Shown here in pieces: positions 44,640-56,518 of a stretch of DNA of 64,000 nt. The notes beneath the pieces are model-generated. The model had not been told where the DNA came from and searched no databases. It saw nothing but the letters and a program-made list of their open reading frames with translations. Numbering within the stretch: position 1 is the first letter of the stretch; each line of letters starts with the position of its first letter. The stretch lies in NCBI GenBank assembly GCA_029204225.1, contig CM055098.1:55064282-55128281 (forward strand), read 5' to 3'. Position numbers and translations under genes: made by a program. Origin of the DNA: Diphasiastrum complanatum (Eukaryota; Streptophyta; Lycopodiopsida; Lycopodiales; Lycopodiaceae).

Positions 44640-46109
44640 CTGTAGAATTGACTTCAAAAAGCATTACTAATATTCATTGAAAGGTATTTTCCTCGTACGA
44701 TGACAAATCTTGCCTTATTTCACTACCAAGATGATACCAGAGCAGTCGTAGTTTGTACTGTATTCTTTTATTATTTCAAGCGGATTCTTTCTTCACCAAG
44801 CTTGTCTGAGATTGACCTTGGGACAAGCCATTCAGATTTGAACTAAATCTAGCGTTGATTGGTTATCGGAGCCTAAGGCTATTCTGCGATTATTTATTTG
44901 AATCTTTTGAGGATTAACATTTTGCTAAGATATATTTGTATCCAATGGGTTTGGCACTTGGTTGGCATGGAAAGCAACCAAGATAATTGTGTTGACATGC
45001 GCAGTGGAAATGGCTTGTGACTCAGGTCTGCAATGAGCACAACCCTGTCAAATGCTTTTAGCTACAGATATACTCAAATCGGTTCATTTTTTAGGAAATA
45101 ATGCTGGAAGATGTTATTTCTGGAGCATTTGCTGGTTTTCAGCTCTTGTGATATTAATTCTAATGGAATACAAATATCTTTGTGCCATGATGCTATCATA
45201 ACAGCACTTTGTTGTCAATACCTATGGATTCTTCTTTTGGTGGTGACTTGCATGCACGATAGCAAATGTCTATTTTAGGCTTTTCATGAGTTTCTTACAT
45301 CATCAGCAATCTGAAAATCAAAATATGGCGATTTTCTGAAGATCTGTTGTATACCTACAAGTATTGACTATTGAGGAGTTAATCGGCAAATGCAAGCACC
45401 AAATCTGTTTACATTGATTTGTCCAGAGCATGTGCTAGTGTTATGGTGCACTTAATCATGGAAACAAATGAGCGAGATTCACTCTTAATTCCATCACTGG
45501 AAGACCAAAGTTGGGGTGAATCAAACCAGAATGCCGTTACAGAATAAGCTTACAAACGTGTAATTTGATGTGGGCAGCTTCCTGTCTTTCTAGGATCTGA
45601 ATCAGCCTTCCATTACACAAAATGCTTAAGCTCTGTCCTTCACCACATTTCATAAGGTATTCCACTTTTTGCTGCTGTTCAGGTCCTTCTCACCTGTTAA
45701 GTTTCAGTTCTGGCCTTCATTGCCTTGGGCATTCTTTGAGATTAAGATGCCTTTTGAAAGGATGCAAATTTGATAAATATAAAATGGACATCAAAATAAG
45801 AAACAAATGACAAGTTCCTTCTTCTTTAGGTGCTGAAACTGACTCTAAACATGACAAAAAAGACAGCTAATGAGCAGAGAAGAAAACAATATTCTCGGTT
45901 CAACATTTCTATCAATCTTCTATACCGTGTGTGTTAAACTTGGCAATTGGGATATGAGCAAAAGATCAAATTAACAAATTAGTAATGCTTGCACAGAGAG
46001 GACAAGCTACCAAAGAAATTACTTATCTACGAAGAGGGGTTCGAGGGAAATTCCTCTTAGCACCATGAACTCATGGAAAATATATAGATCAAACAATTTG
46101 GCTATAGGG
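44640..46109. other. Transporter 3' UTR and flank, no further gene seen
   Basis: The 3' UTR presumably covers the first few hundred bases; no perfect AATAAA was found close to the stop. The rest shows no credible reading frame. Confidence 0.45.
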
Positions 46110-48420
46110 ATTCACCGAGGAATACAATGCATAAGCTTCATAGAATACTCAGATGGTTGCTTATACTCCATGTCCATGATCTCATGATTCCCATTCATTA
46201 TGTGTGTATGGCACCCTGGCTTGCTTCACCTCACTCTTCAGTTGCTCTAGCAATAAGCTTTCAAAGCTTAAAACCTTTTAACTCAAGTTTTAAACTTAAG
46301 CTTTGGCTTATAAAAAGCTCATAGCTTCAGCTTTGCAAATAAAGCACAATTTTTTAAGCTTTGCTTAAAAAAAGAGAGGGGGAGGGATTGGAAGAGGTAC
46401 CATAGGCTGTACCTACAGCAAGTATAGGCCTGTCGGTGTAGCTCTCCACTTCCTTGGGATTTAGGAGAGCCAGAGGGAATAAATCCAACACCCCCTCTTA
46501 ATCTGGATCCATGAATGCCTTGATCTTCAGAATAAGCAATGCACAAAATCTGTTGTGTGCATTAACACTGAGTGCTTTCATGAAGATGTCTGCAACCATG
46601 TCATGCGTTCTGCAGTATGTTAAGCTTACCTCTCTGTCGCGAACCTTGCCCCTGATGTAGTGATATCTGATCTCAATGTGCTTACTCCTAGAATGAAATT
46701 CAGGGTTGGCCGATAAGGCAATAGCACTTTGATTATCACAAAACAAAATTGTAGGGCTGTACTGATACAGATTGATGTCTGACAGCAAAATTCTCAACCA
46801 AAATGCTTCCTTAATAGATTGAGAAGCAGCAATGTATTCTGCTTCAATAGAGGAAAGTGCGATAGAGGTTTGCTTACGACTGTTCCACAAAATAGGACCG
46901 TCGTTGAAGAAGAATGTAAATCCAGTTGTGGACTTACGATTGTATGCATCTCCTCCCCAGCTTGCATCAGAATAACCACTAAGTTGATGAAGATTGTCGT
47001 TGTTGACATCTCCATAGCTGATGCACTGGTCCATGGTATCTCGAATATATCTCATGACTTGAATAAGAGCCTTCCAATAGGTAATGCCAGGATTAGCCAT
47101 ATATTGGCTGAGTGCGCTTACAGCACAAGAGATATCTGGTCTTGTACAAACCATTGCGTACATGAGAGATCCAAATATCGATTGATAGGAATATTCTCTC
47201 ATCTGCTTCTCTTCCTGCTTGGTCTGGGGACATTGGTCCTTCGACAAATGCAGGCCTGGATCCATTGGTGAGTGAGCTAATTTACAATTCATCAAATTGT
47301 ATCTGTTAAGAACATTGTGAAGATACCTTTGTTGAGTGATGTAAATCAGTCGATTTGCTCTGTCTCTGTGGATTTGAATTCCAAGACAGAAGTGAGCTTC
47401 GCCCAGATCAGTCATGTCGAATTCTGAGAACAGCATCTGTTTTGCATCCTTGACCATTTTGGTATTGTTGCTGAAGAGCAACGTACAAGGTGATGATAAT
47501 GAAGGATTGTTGCACTGACCTTGAATAAACATTGCAATCAGTAGTGCTTGGTTTGAATTCTTGTTCAATGAGGAATGTGTTGATCCTCTGAAACCAAGCT
47601 CTGGCAGACTATTTTAAGCCGTACAGTGCTTTGTGGAGTTTACAGACATGATTCGTCATGCCTTGTAGAACGTATCCTTCGTGATGGATCATGTAGATAC
47701 CTTCTTGTATGACTCCGTTCAGATAGGTTGTTTGTACATCAAGTTGATGTACTTCAAGGTCGGCAGCTGCAGCATAAGACAAGAGCATTTGAATTGACGA
47801 ATGTTTGATGACTAGACTAAAAGTCTCACTGTAGTCGACATTCGGGACCTGGGTGAATCCTCGTGCTACTAGTCTAGCCTTCATTTGATCAATTGCTCCG
47901 TTGGCATTATATTTGATCTTAAAGATCCATTTGCAATCAATAATATTGCAGCCAATAGGAGCTTCGACTAATGACCATGTCTGATTCTTGATCAAAGAGA
48001 AATACTCTCTATCCATGGCTTCTCTCCAGAGATCAGAGTCTGGTTGGTTAAGTGCCTCTTCGATTGTCGTTGGTTCCTGCATTAAGAAACAGGCATACTC
48101 AGGAGTATACCTTGTGGGCTGTGTGCACTCGGCTTGACCTTCTGGGAGGATTCGACTGATGAACTGCTCCTAGGACTTGTTGCTAGGTAGCAGCAACATC
48201 TTCGTCTGATTCGCTATCTCGAAGTGGGTCGACAATAGATACGCCTGAGCCAGAAGCTCGGACTGTCGTGTCAATGGCAAGAGATGTAGGTTCTTCTTGA
48301 GAGCAATATCTTTGCCTTTGAGGTCGACGAACTGATCCTCGATAAAGACTGTATTTGTTGGGTATCAGGATCGTACAACTGTAGGTGTTGGGGCCTCAGA
48401 AGTTTTTGCCATGCCCAACG
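46110..48420 (-). mobile_element. Copia pol fossil with 3' LTR part (minus strand)
   Basis: Two minus-strand frames hold the RT N-terminus (47609-48082: EEALNQPDSDLWREAMDREY, KWIFKIKYN, KARLVARGFTQV) and the RT C-terminus with RNase H (46498-47568: FDMTDLGEAHFCLGIQI, YSDASWGGDAYNRKSTTG, CDNQSAIALSANPEFHSRSKHIE). A purine tract (AGAGGGGG on the minus strand, 46491-46498) abuts a TGTTGGATTTATTCCC start at 46490, the beginning of its 3' LTR, which runs toward about 46110 with no firm end. From 48082 to about 48420 the sequence resembles the linker before RT. Broken in a few places. Confidence 0.88.
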
Positions 48421-48869
48421 TTTAGGGCCCTTTGACCTCCAATCCCCTGGAAGAGTATTCGAACGTCCATAATTCTAAGAATATTTTTTATGATACTTTT
48501 CAGATGGAACACCAAGATACCATAGCAGATCAAGCACCAGACACATTTCGGGTCGGGATGCGATCAAATCACCAAAGCAGTTCGATGCCACAGTGCCAAA
48601 GGGCTATGAAGGAGAAGACACTTTTGAAGAAGAAGAACTACAGGCACAAGCTCCACGCCAAACATGAACGGTACCACCAGTTCCTCTTTTTGCTACCACC
48701 TCCACAATAGTAGATTCTGGTGATGCTCTCGGTTTAGTCTCAAACCTTGCGCAAGTGATCCAGTCTATGCTTGATAAGAAAAAAGAAATGGAACAGCACA
48801 TTTCAGATATGGATTCTAAAAATACCCTTATCAGCCAGAAAATCATCCAGCTAGACAGAGAATTGAAGA
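48421..48869 (+). other. Left part of a coiled-coil coding segment, interrupted by a Copia element
   Basis: From about 48690 the plus strand encodes SNLAQVIQSMLDKKKEMEQH and QKIIQLDRELKIA, a highly charged coiled-coil pattern. A similar coiled-coil frame resumes beyond the Copia insertion at 53531. No family was recognised. It could be a non-autonomous element's gag-like ORF or a captured host gene. Confidence 0.45.
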
Positions 48870-49288
48870 TCGCCAAGCAAATGACTATGCTAAAGTTAAT
48901 CCATAGGTTACTTTGACCCAAAAGGTTGAGATTTGTGTAACCATGGGTATTTAGTTATTTAGGCCATCTTAAATTTGTCTTAAGTTCAGTTGGACCCAAT
49001 TTTGGTCATGTACTGACTCATGAGTCCTTAGGGTCTACTTTTGTTTAGAGGCCCTATCTTGACTTTTGGGGTGCCCTACATTTAGTAAGTGGTTAACCTT
49101 AGGGTTTGGTGGCATTTGGCCACATCTAGATAGAGCACTTAGATGCTCATTGTGTATTCCATTTTAATAGTTTGGCTAAGCATTGCTCTCCGTTGCTCAT
49201 GTTGTTGTTTTCTCTCTCTCTTGTTTTCTTCTCTCTTGTTTTCTATGGAGATGATTGATAACTAGATCTTGGTGACTTGACTCCTACA
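48870..49288 (+). repeat. 5' LTR of the Copia element
   Basis: Colinear with 53004-53530 from TGACTATGCTAAAG to CTACA. The first 15 bases differ from the other LTR, so the left edge depends on the GAAGA target-site match. Confidence 0.85.
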
Positions 49289-49300
49289 TGGTATCAGAGC
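49289..49300 (+). promoter_or_regulatory. Primer-binding site (initiator tRNA-Met type)
   Basis: TGGTATCAGAGC directly follows CTACA at the 5' LTR end. Confidence 0.93.
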
Positions 49301-49989
49301 TACCGGATCTGTTGCAGGCTTGTTTGTTGGCGCCCTACCAGAAGAGGAGCTTCTCTGTTTTTTGTTGTGAAATTTCAGCATCCTGTTGATCTTTCCAAGT
49401 GGAGTTTGGATCAGCTTTTGTCTCTCTTTTCAGGTTGAAGGAGGGCGCCCAACAGAGATCTTGGAGAAGTAAAATCAAAATCTCAAATCTGATTTTTATG
49501 CAATCAGTTTTCAGCAAGTTTTGTTTGGAGGAGGGCACCCAAAAATCTACTACTGATTTTTGGTTGTGGTGTCTCCTTATCTTGTTGTTTTTGTTTTCAG
49601 GTTTGCATTTGTGTAGGAGGGTGCCCAAATTTAGCAAACCCTATTCAGGGTTAGGTCAACTTGTTGTGGTTAGAAATTTGCATATTCTCAACAAGCAGTA
49701 GGGCGCTTTCAAATAGCCCTATCGGAGTGCGTGTTGATCACACTATTTGGCTTCTTAATTGGGTTTCAGTGTAGGCTTCATTGAAGCTAACCTAATTTTC
49801 AAGAAACTGGTTTTCTTGTGCAGAAAGACAACCATCTATCCATTATCTTTTGGGCACTTTGGTTGCAGATTGAAAGACATCTTGTGCTCTTACTTTCAGC
49901 TCTTTGTTTGCTGCAAATTTTTTGAGTAGATTTGGTTGTGGAAAGGCTCTCTTTCCTATCTACTACAAGCTGAAATTCTATTGGAGGTA

Positions 49990-50943
49990 ATGGCTAAAGA
50001 GTCGGAAGCTATTAGTTCTTTGTTTACTGAAGATCAGTTGGATGGCACAAACTACTCCTTGTGGAGTTACATGATGAAGAATCTTCTCATAGCAAAAGGG
50101 TTGTGGGATTTGGTCAATGGTGATGAAGAAAGGCCTTCATCTTTGGCACCTCCTACACCTCGTGGATCATCATCTTCATCATCTTCTACATCTTCGGAAG
50201 AACAAAAGAAGTGGGATAGAAGGGATGCACAAGCACATTCTATGGTTGCTCTTGCTGTGAAAAGATCTATCTTACCTCATATTAGGTCTTGTAAGACATC
50301 TAAAAGTGCATGGGATACACTTTATATTGTGTATAGAGTCAAAAATCTAGCAAGAGAAGTGTATCTCAGAAATCAGCTTTCTTTGTTGAAGATGCAAGAA
50401 GGGGATCAAGTGACCAATCACTTGACAAAGATCAAGGATCTTCGTGAGGAGATTCTCAATATTGATGAGATAATTGAGGATGCTCAATTTGTCTCCATTA
50501 CTCTCAACTCATTATCTTCATCTTGTCTTCCATTTGTTTCATCTTTGAGTATCTTTCTAAGGGGACATCAACTCTCCTTTGATGAACTTGTTGGGCTGCT
50601 TCTTCAAGAGGAGCAAAGGAGGCAAAGTTTTGTTGGTGACACTCAACAATATCAAGCTTTCTGCATGAAAGGCAAGGGCAAAGGCAAGTCAAAAGGAAAG
50701 GGGAAGCCTCCTTCCAAGGATGAGCAAAATCCCGTTGGAGGTCAAGATGTCAACACTCAAAAGAAGAAAGGGAAGTGCCATTATTGCAAGAAGTATGGGC
50801 ACTTCATCAAGGATTGTAAGAAGAAACTTGCGAAAGAGGAGAGTAAAGGAATTGATACTAGTGCTTCACTTGCTACTTTGAAGCAAGAGCTTGAAGCTAG
50901 TGGTGATCTCTTCAACCAAGGCTTATGCTTTTGTTCCGGATAA
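49990..50943 (+). mobile_element. gag reading frame of the Copia element
   Basis: Starts MAKESEAISSLF at 49990 and contains the gag block LDGTNYSLWSYMMKNLL, KSAWDTL and LRNQL-L-KM. A lysine/glycine-rich linker and the CCHC knuckle CHYCKKYGHFIKDC (about 50776-50818) follow. A serine-rich run (residues about 60-72) is low-complexity. The leader 49301-49989 has no gene. Confidence 0.88.
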
Positions 50944-52830
50944 ACTTCGTATAAAGCTTGAGGATAAAGGAGTTAAATGCATTTTTGTTGGCTATAGCAG
51001 TGAAAGCAAAGGCTACAGGCTGTTCAATTTGAGCACTAACAAGATTATTGCTAGTCATGATGTGCATTTTGATTAAAGGAATTTATTGAATGTGGTCCCA
51101 ACTCATATCTTGAAGGGGAACAATCCACATAGTGTGAATGTTGAAGTTTTTTCAGATTTGGTATCATCTCATTGCTGGAGATAAGGGGCAGCAATCAACT
51201 AGTTTCGAACTGCCCAACACCTCATCAAGTTTAGAGCCTAATGTTCATCAAGAACTGTCCATTGTTGCTCATAATCAGCCTGGAGGAACTGTTGGATAGC
51301 AAGGACCAATTTTGGAAGATCTTGGACAGCCAAGTGCAGTGTCAAAGGATCTTGGACAACAAATTGTAAACAGAGACATGGCTGTTGGACAGTCCAAAAT
51401 AGTCCCACGGTGGCTGTTGTCATCTTTGGGGGACAACAAAGTAAGTTCATTTCATGATGGAAACACAAAATTAGTGGACTATGCTAATTTTTCAGATTTT
51501 GCTCTTACATCTCATGGAGATGTTGCGGAAAAACCTGTTTTCTATGAGCAGGCCAAGGGAGTAGAATGTTGGGAGGATGCGATGCAAGATGAGTATGACT
51601 CACTTATGAAGAACAAGATTTGGGTTCTTGTTGATCTTCCTCATGGGAAGAAGGCAATTGGTTCTAAATGGGTATACAAAATCAAGTATAAGGCATATGG
51701 TACCATTGAAAAGTACAAAGCTATGCCAAAGGCTATGCTCAGCAAAAGGGGATTGATTATGAGGAGACTTTTTCTCCTACTGCTCGGATGACTACCGTGA
51801 GGGTAGTAACCTCTTTGGCTGCCCATTTTGATTGGCGTTTGCGGCAACTTGACATAAAGACAACATTCCTCAATGGTGATCTCAATGAGGAAGTGTACCT
51901 TCAACAACCTGTTGGTTTTTTGGTTAAAGGCCAAGAAGATAAAGTTTGTCTTCTCAAGAAGGCACTTTATGGACTGAAGCAAGCTCTGAGGATGTGTTAG
52001 CAAAAGATACATGCCTACTTTTGTGATCGAGGGTTTACCAATACTCCTAGCGAATCTACTCTTTATGTCAAGCATACTTCAGATTATATCATCAGTATTT
52101 TGCTTTATGTTGATGATATTATTATTACGGGAAGTAATGAGCAGCAGATTGATGCCATAATACTTGATCTTGGTATGGTTTTTGAAACCTCAAATTTAGG
52201 CCTATTGTACGTTTATCTTGGTCTTGAATTTGTACAAGAAGGGACTGGAATTTTCATCTCTCAAAAATGCTACATTGGACAGATTTTAAAGCGGTTCAAG
52301 ATGGAAGATTACAAACCGGATGCTACACCTATGGAGACAGGCCTGAGATTAAGTAGTCAAGGTGATGGTGAACCATTTGATACTACTTTATATTTTCAAG
52401 CTATTGGCTATCTCATTTACCTATGTAATTCAAGACCGGACATTTCTTATAGTGTCTCACTCATGAGTCAATTCATGCATGCCCCGATGACATCACATTG
52501 GAAAGCATTGAAGAGGATCTTTCGATATCTTCAAGGAACAAGAAGTCATGGACTGGTTTTTCTTGCTTGTGATGATGCATGTTTGGTTGGTTTTAGTGAC
52601 TCGGATTGGGTGGAGATCAAGACACTAGATGCTCTACAAGTGGACATTGCTTTTTCTATGGAAATTTTGCAATTTCGTGGTCAAGTAAAAAGCAGCCCAC
52701 TATTGCTACTTCTTCTAGTGAGGCAGAATATAGAGCGATATTTCTAGCCACAATAGAGTGTTTATGGCTCAGAATACTACTTTTTGACATGAAGTTTGGC
52801 GAGATCCATTATCACTTTGTTTAGGAGAGA
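50944..52830 (+). mobile_element. pol remains of the Copia element (integrase edge, RT, RNase H)
   Basis: Visible parts are the C-terminal integrase edge (KCIFVGYSSESKGYRLF, about 50975-51030), the RT N-terminus (about 51570-51720), QLDIKTTFLNGDLNEEVYL (about 51848-51905), the YVDD motif (about 52106-52120), SRPDISYS (about 52430-52450) and the RNase H region including SSSEAEYRAI (about 52711-52741). Broken in several places. Confidence 0.87.
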
Positions 52831-53003
52831 CTTCATGATGGCGACATTTTACTTGAATATGGAAGATAATATTGCGGACCTCTTCACTAAGGTGTTGCTT
52901 AGAGTCAAATTTGAAGCTTTATGCAAAGCTTTAAATTTGATACCACGTGTTGGTTTTGTTACATAGTGAAGATTTCAATTTTTGCATTGTCATTTAAGGA
53001 GGG

Positions 53004-53347
53004 TGCTAGAAATAAATGACTATGCTAAAGTTAATCCATAGGTTACTTTGATCCAAAAGGTTGAGGTTTGTGTAACCATGGGTATTTAGTTATATAGGCC
53101 ATCTTAAGTTTGTCTTAAGTTCAGTTGGACCCAATTTTGGTCATGTATTGACTCATGGGTCCTTAGGGGTCTAATTTTGTGTAGCGGTCCTATATTGACT
53201 TTTGGGGGTGCCCTACATTTAGTAAGTGGTTAACCTTAGGGTTTGGTGTCATTTGGCCACATCCAGGTGGTTGTTGTACTTAGATGCTCATTGTGTATTC
53301 CATTTTAACAGTTTGGCTAAGCATTGCTCTCCATTGCTCTTGTTGTT

Positions 53348-53446
<99 letters not shown>

Positions 53447-53530
53447 TGTGCGCCCAACCTCTTCTCTCTTGTTTTCTGTGGAGATTGATTGATAACTAGA
53501 TCTTGGTGACTTGACCCTTGCTTTCCTACA
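53004..53530 (+). repeat. 3' LTR of the Copia element with CT expansion
   Basis: Starts TGCTAG after the purine tract and ends CTACA. It is longer than the 5' LTR mainly because of the (CT)n run at 53350-53442. Confidence 0.88.
53350..53442. repeat. (CT)n microsatellite inside the 3' LTR
   Basis: About 46 uninterrupted CT units; the matching place in the 5' LTR (about 49209-49220) has only a handful. Confidence 0.97.
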
Positions 53531-54452
53531 GAAGATTATGTGAGCACACTTCAGAATGCCCTAACAACTGCACAAGACCAAGTCGAGAAAGTCGTGAAGG
53601 ATGCGAAACAACAAGTGATGCTATTACAAGGTCAAATGCAGATGGCAGAGCAAGATCGCGCACATCTCCAAGTTGAATTGGATGCGACCACCCTTGAGCA
53701 TGATGCGTATCTCCAGACTCAAATTCCTGATCGTCTCGTCACTCTGACGGAAATCAATTATTTGTTTAAAAAGGTTGAAATATATCGAGTGGCCTTGCAA
53801 GGCTTTCAAGCTTGCTTCAACAACTTCAAAGGCACAGCCTCGACTGAGTCGGCAAAGGCCAAAGAGACTACCAAAGAATATGAAAAGGCTGTCTCTCAAG
53901 TTTTGGAGTCCAACCCTCAAATAACTATTCCACTGATGCCACAATTCTTGCCTCAACAACACGATCAGGCAAGATTGGATGCTGCTATGGATTCGAGTAT
54001 GGATCAGGGTGGAGCGCCAGAGGTGGAAGAAGTACAACCAGTTTTATAGGCAATGCAATTAGGTCCATCTACCTCAGGGACCACACCCCTCTTTAGAAGA
54101 CTAATAAACATCAAGGACTAGATCCAGAGTTTCCAAATGCAACACCCGCATGAGTCCTCGCGTGGTGGTTGGGTTATCAAGTTTAAGACCTCCGAAATAG
54201 AGGCCGACAAAGAGTAGGATAAGCTATCTGCATTTGGAGAGCAACTGAAATGGAGGATAACAGTATTTGAGAAAACTCTAGAATCAATCAGGAGCTATGT
54301 GGCCAGCCCTCGCCAATTGCGCCATACACCGAATTGGCCAATAATCCACCAACCTTATAATTGAAAAAATTTAGTGGATTTCCATAGAGCGCTACAAGCA
54401 TATCAGCGGGCGTACATGTTCTCTCCTGATGCGACAGTTAGGCAATTGACGT
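53531..54452 (+). other. Right part of the coiled-coil coding segment
   Basis: The frame ending at 54049 encodes STLQNALTTAQDQVEKVVKD, HLQVELDATTLEHDAYLQ and an acidic, Q-rich C-terminus. The charge pattern and heptad-like spacing predict coiled coil for its first 60 residues. Further pieces (about 54100-54440) include IRSYVASPRQLRHTPNWPI-like text in other frames. The Copia element at 48870 lies between this and the left part. No family was recognised; it may be a gag-like ORF of an unclassified element. It ends where a Gypsy LTR begins (54453). Confidence 0.45.
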
Positions 54453-55273
54453 TGTTGGGGGTATTTCCAACAAAGTGTAAATAAATAAAATCATCCAATA
54501 AAATGTGTTGCGAGGGCATGGCATCCTGCGTGTATAAGCCCATGGCCCAATGAGCACGCAACTAAAGTTGTAAATAAAATAAACATGACTTGGGCCTTGG
54601 AATTAAAATAAAACTAGAGGCCCAATGTCATTTTTAAACTTAGAGATTACTTTTTAGAGTTGGGTCCTAATTGGGACTCACATGTATCTTGTGATTTCTA
54701 ATGTACTTTTTGTGGACCCTTGGATCAAGTTGGGTCCAAGATGAATGGATAGGATCATTGTGAATATTAGCCAATAGGATTGAGGGGCCAGGGCCTTCCC
54801 CATTTTATAAAAAGGCACCATTTGTACACTATTTTTATGCTTAATGAGAAGGAGGAAACTCTACCAATTTTGGAAGAGAAGCATCCTCATTTGCAATTCA
54901 ATGCTTGCTATTGCTCTTGTTGTTTTCAATTGCTTTCAAGTTCATGCTTTTTGGTTTCAATAGTTTATGTTTCTCCTTTAGCAAGTAAAATGTGCATTTG
55001 AGCTAACCTCCACCCTCACTCTCTATCTCTCTCTCTTACTCTCTTCTCTTCTCAATCTCTTCTTTTCTATCCCTTCCCTTCACCCAAATTATGATGAATG
55101 TTAGTGTAGAGGAGTAGAATTAAAGGAGAATAGTGTTAGTGGTGAGTGGAGTTAAGGGAGGAAGTAGGAAACTAACTAAAAGTAGCATCTATGCACAGTT
55201 AGGTACCTATCCAGTGATCTAACCCTTGTTGACAGGCGAGAGGGCTATACTACGTGAGATCTTCGACCCTACA
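54453..55273 (+). repeat. 5' LTR of a Gypsy element
   Basis: Starts TGTTGGGGGTATTTCC and ends CCCTACA, two bases before a primer-binding site. A TATA-like TTTTATAAAAAGG lies near 54803-54815, and a CT-rich tract at about 55015-55080. It shares short blocks (CCTGCGTGT-TAAG, GCCAATAGGATT-GAGG) with the LTR at 59838 but is otherwise different. Confidence 0.75.
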
Positions 55274-55274
55274 G

Positions 55275-55292
55275 TGGCACCATTTCCGGGGA
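55275..55292 (+). promoter_or_regulatory. Gypsy primer-binding site
   Basis: TGGCACCATTTCCGGGGA resembles the TGGCGCCGTTGCCGGGGA-type primer-binding site of Athila/Tat-like Gypsy elements. Confidence 0.75.
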
Positions 55293-56518
55293 TAGGTTTC
55301 CACTAACTAGTTTAGCTGCATTTTAGCTATTTTCTTGCTTTTTAGAGTAGTTTAGGTAGATTTTTGGGAGTTTAGAGTCAGTTTTCTGTATTTTTTTGTG
55401 TTTGGACTGTTCACAACTAGTGGAGGAGGTGTGAAAGGGTGGAGGAGACCTTGAACAGCCTCTAAGGGCTTGAAACCCAAACCAACCAGCCAAAAAACCC
55501 AAAAAACACACCAATCTGCATTTTGGAGGGAAAAAAAACTTAAAATCTCATCAGATTCCATAAGAACTCTCGTAGAGCTATCTGAAGTTCCATCTCAGTG
55601 AGACCAGGACACAAAGAAGCTTGTGAGAGCTAGTTTTATATGTAAGTGCCTGTGCGAGAGTTCCTAGTGAAAAAAAAAAAGGGAAAGTACCAGTGAACCC
55701 TCGCAGACAGCAAAATTTTCAGTTCCAGTGATCAAGAACTCTCGCAGAGGATTCTGAAGTTCCATCTTAGTGAGACCAGGACACAGAAGAGCTTGCGAGA
55801 GTTAGTTTGATTCCAGTGAGCAGAAAATTGGATTTCAATGCAAAAAAATCACTAAAAAGTGAAGATCTAGCAAATCCTTCCAATAAGAACTCTCGCAGAC
55901 CCTCTCAATCGATTTAGAATGTCAATTTACATCAGTGACGAAGTCTGCGAGAGTTAGTGTGAAGATCTGGTGAAGATCAAGTCAAAAAAGTGGTTTTCAA
56001 CCCTCGCAGACAGTGAAATTTTCACTTCTTGCAAGAGTTAACTCTCGCAGAGAATTCTATAGTGAGATCTGACCCAGATCCAGCCACTGTAAACCTTTGC
56101 GAGAGTTACTTCCCAGATATCTGAAAGATATCAAAATTTTTACCTGCAAAAATAGCTAAAGAACCCTCGCACAGCCAACCCTCGCACAAGATAACCCTAG
56201 CAGACCGGATCAATGGAAAGATCTGCATCAGATCTAGCTACTGTCAAAATCTCAGGTCAATCAATACAAGGAGTAAAAAGTTATCAAGGAAAAACCACCG
56301 TAAAAGGCCTAAGATTCACTTCCGGCCGATCAGATCGATTAGATCCTTGAAGATCCAAACTGCATCCTACTATATAAGCAAGATCCAATCACTTTGGAGC
56401 CCACCATTAGATGAATCTGAGATCGGGACGATCAATAGCACGAAGGATAGCAAATCAGGCACCACACCTTCCCAGATTAGCAGTTGTGCAACAAGGGGCA
56501 TAATCGGAACTAACACCA
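55293..56518 (+). other. Gypsy leader, no gene seen; repeated CTCGCAGA words
   Basis: Contains at least ten scattered copies of AACTCTCGCAGA/CCTCGCAGA-type words and their GCGAGAGTTA complement (about 55565-56195), some in inverted pairs. This is a distinctive low-order repeat of the leader. Confidence 0.6.

Larger units (their letters stand above)
48870..53530 (+). mobile_element. Copia element with both LTRs (broken)
   Basis: 5' LTR 48870-49288, primer-binding site 49289-49300, gag from about 49990, pol-derived blocks 50960-52830, purine tract just before the 3' LTR (TTAAGGAGGG, 52994-53003), and 3' LTR 53004-53530. GAAGA occurs at 48865-48869 and 53531-53535 and is a likely 5-bp target-site duplication. 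The LTRs are similar but visibly diverged, and the 3' LTR carries a long CT expansion. Protease and most of integrase are not seen; the copy is broken in several places. It is older than the element at 5289-9586, judged by LTR divergence. Confidence 0.88.

Noticed and set aside
53226-53499. Leucine/serine repeat protein frames
   Set aside because: They are translations of the CT microsatellite in the LTR.
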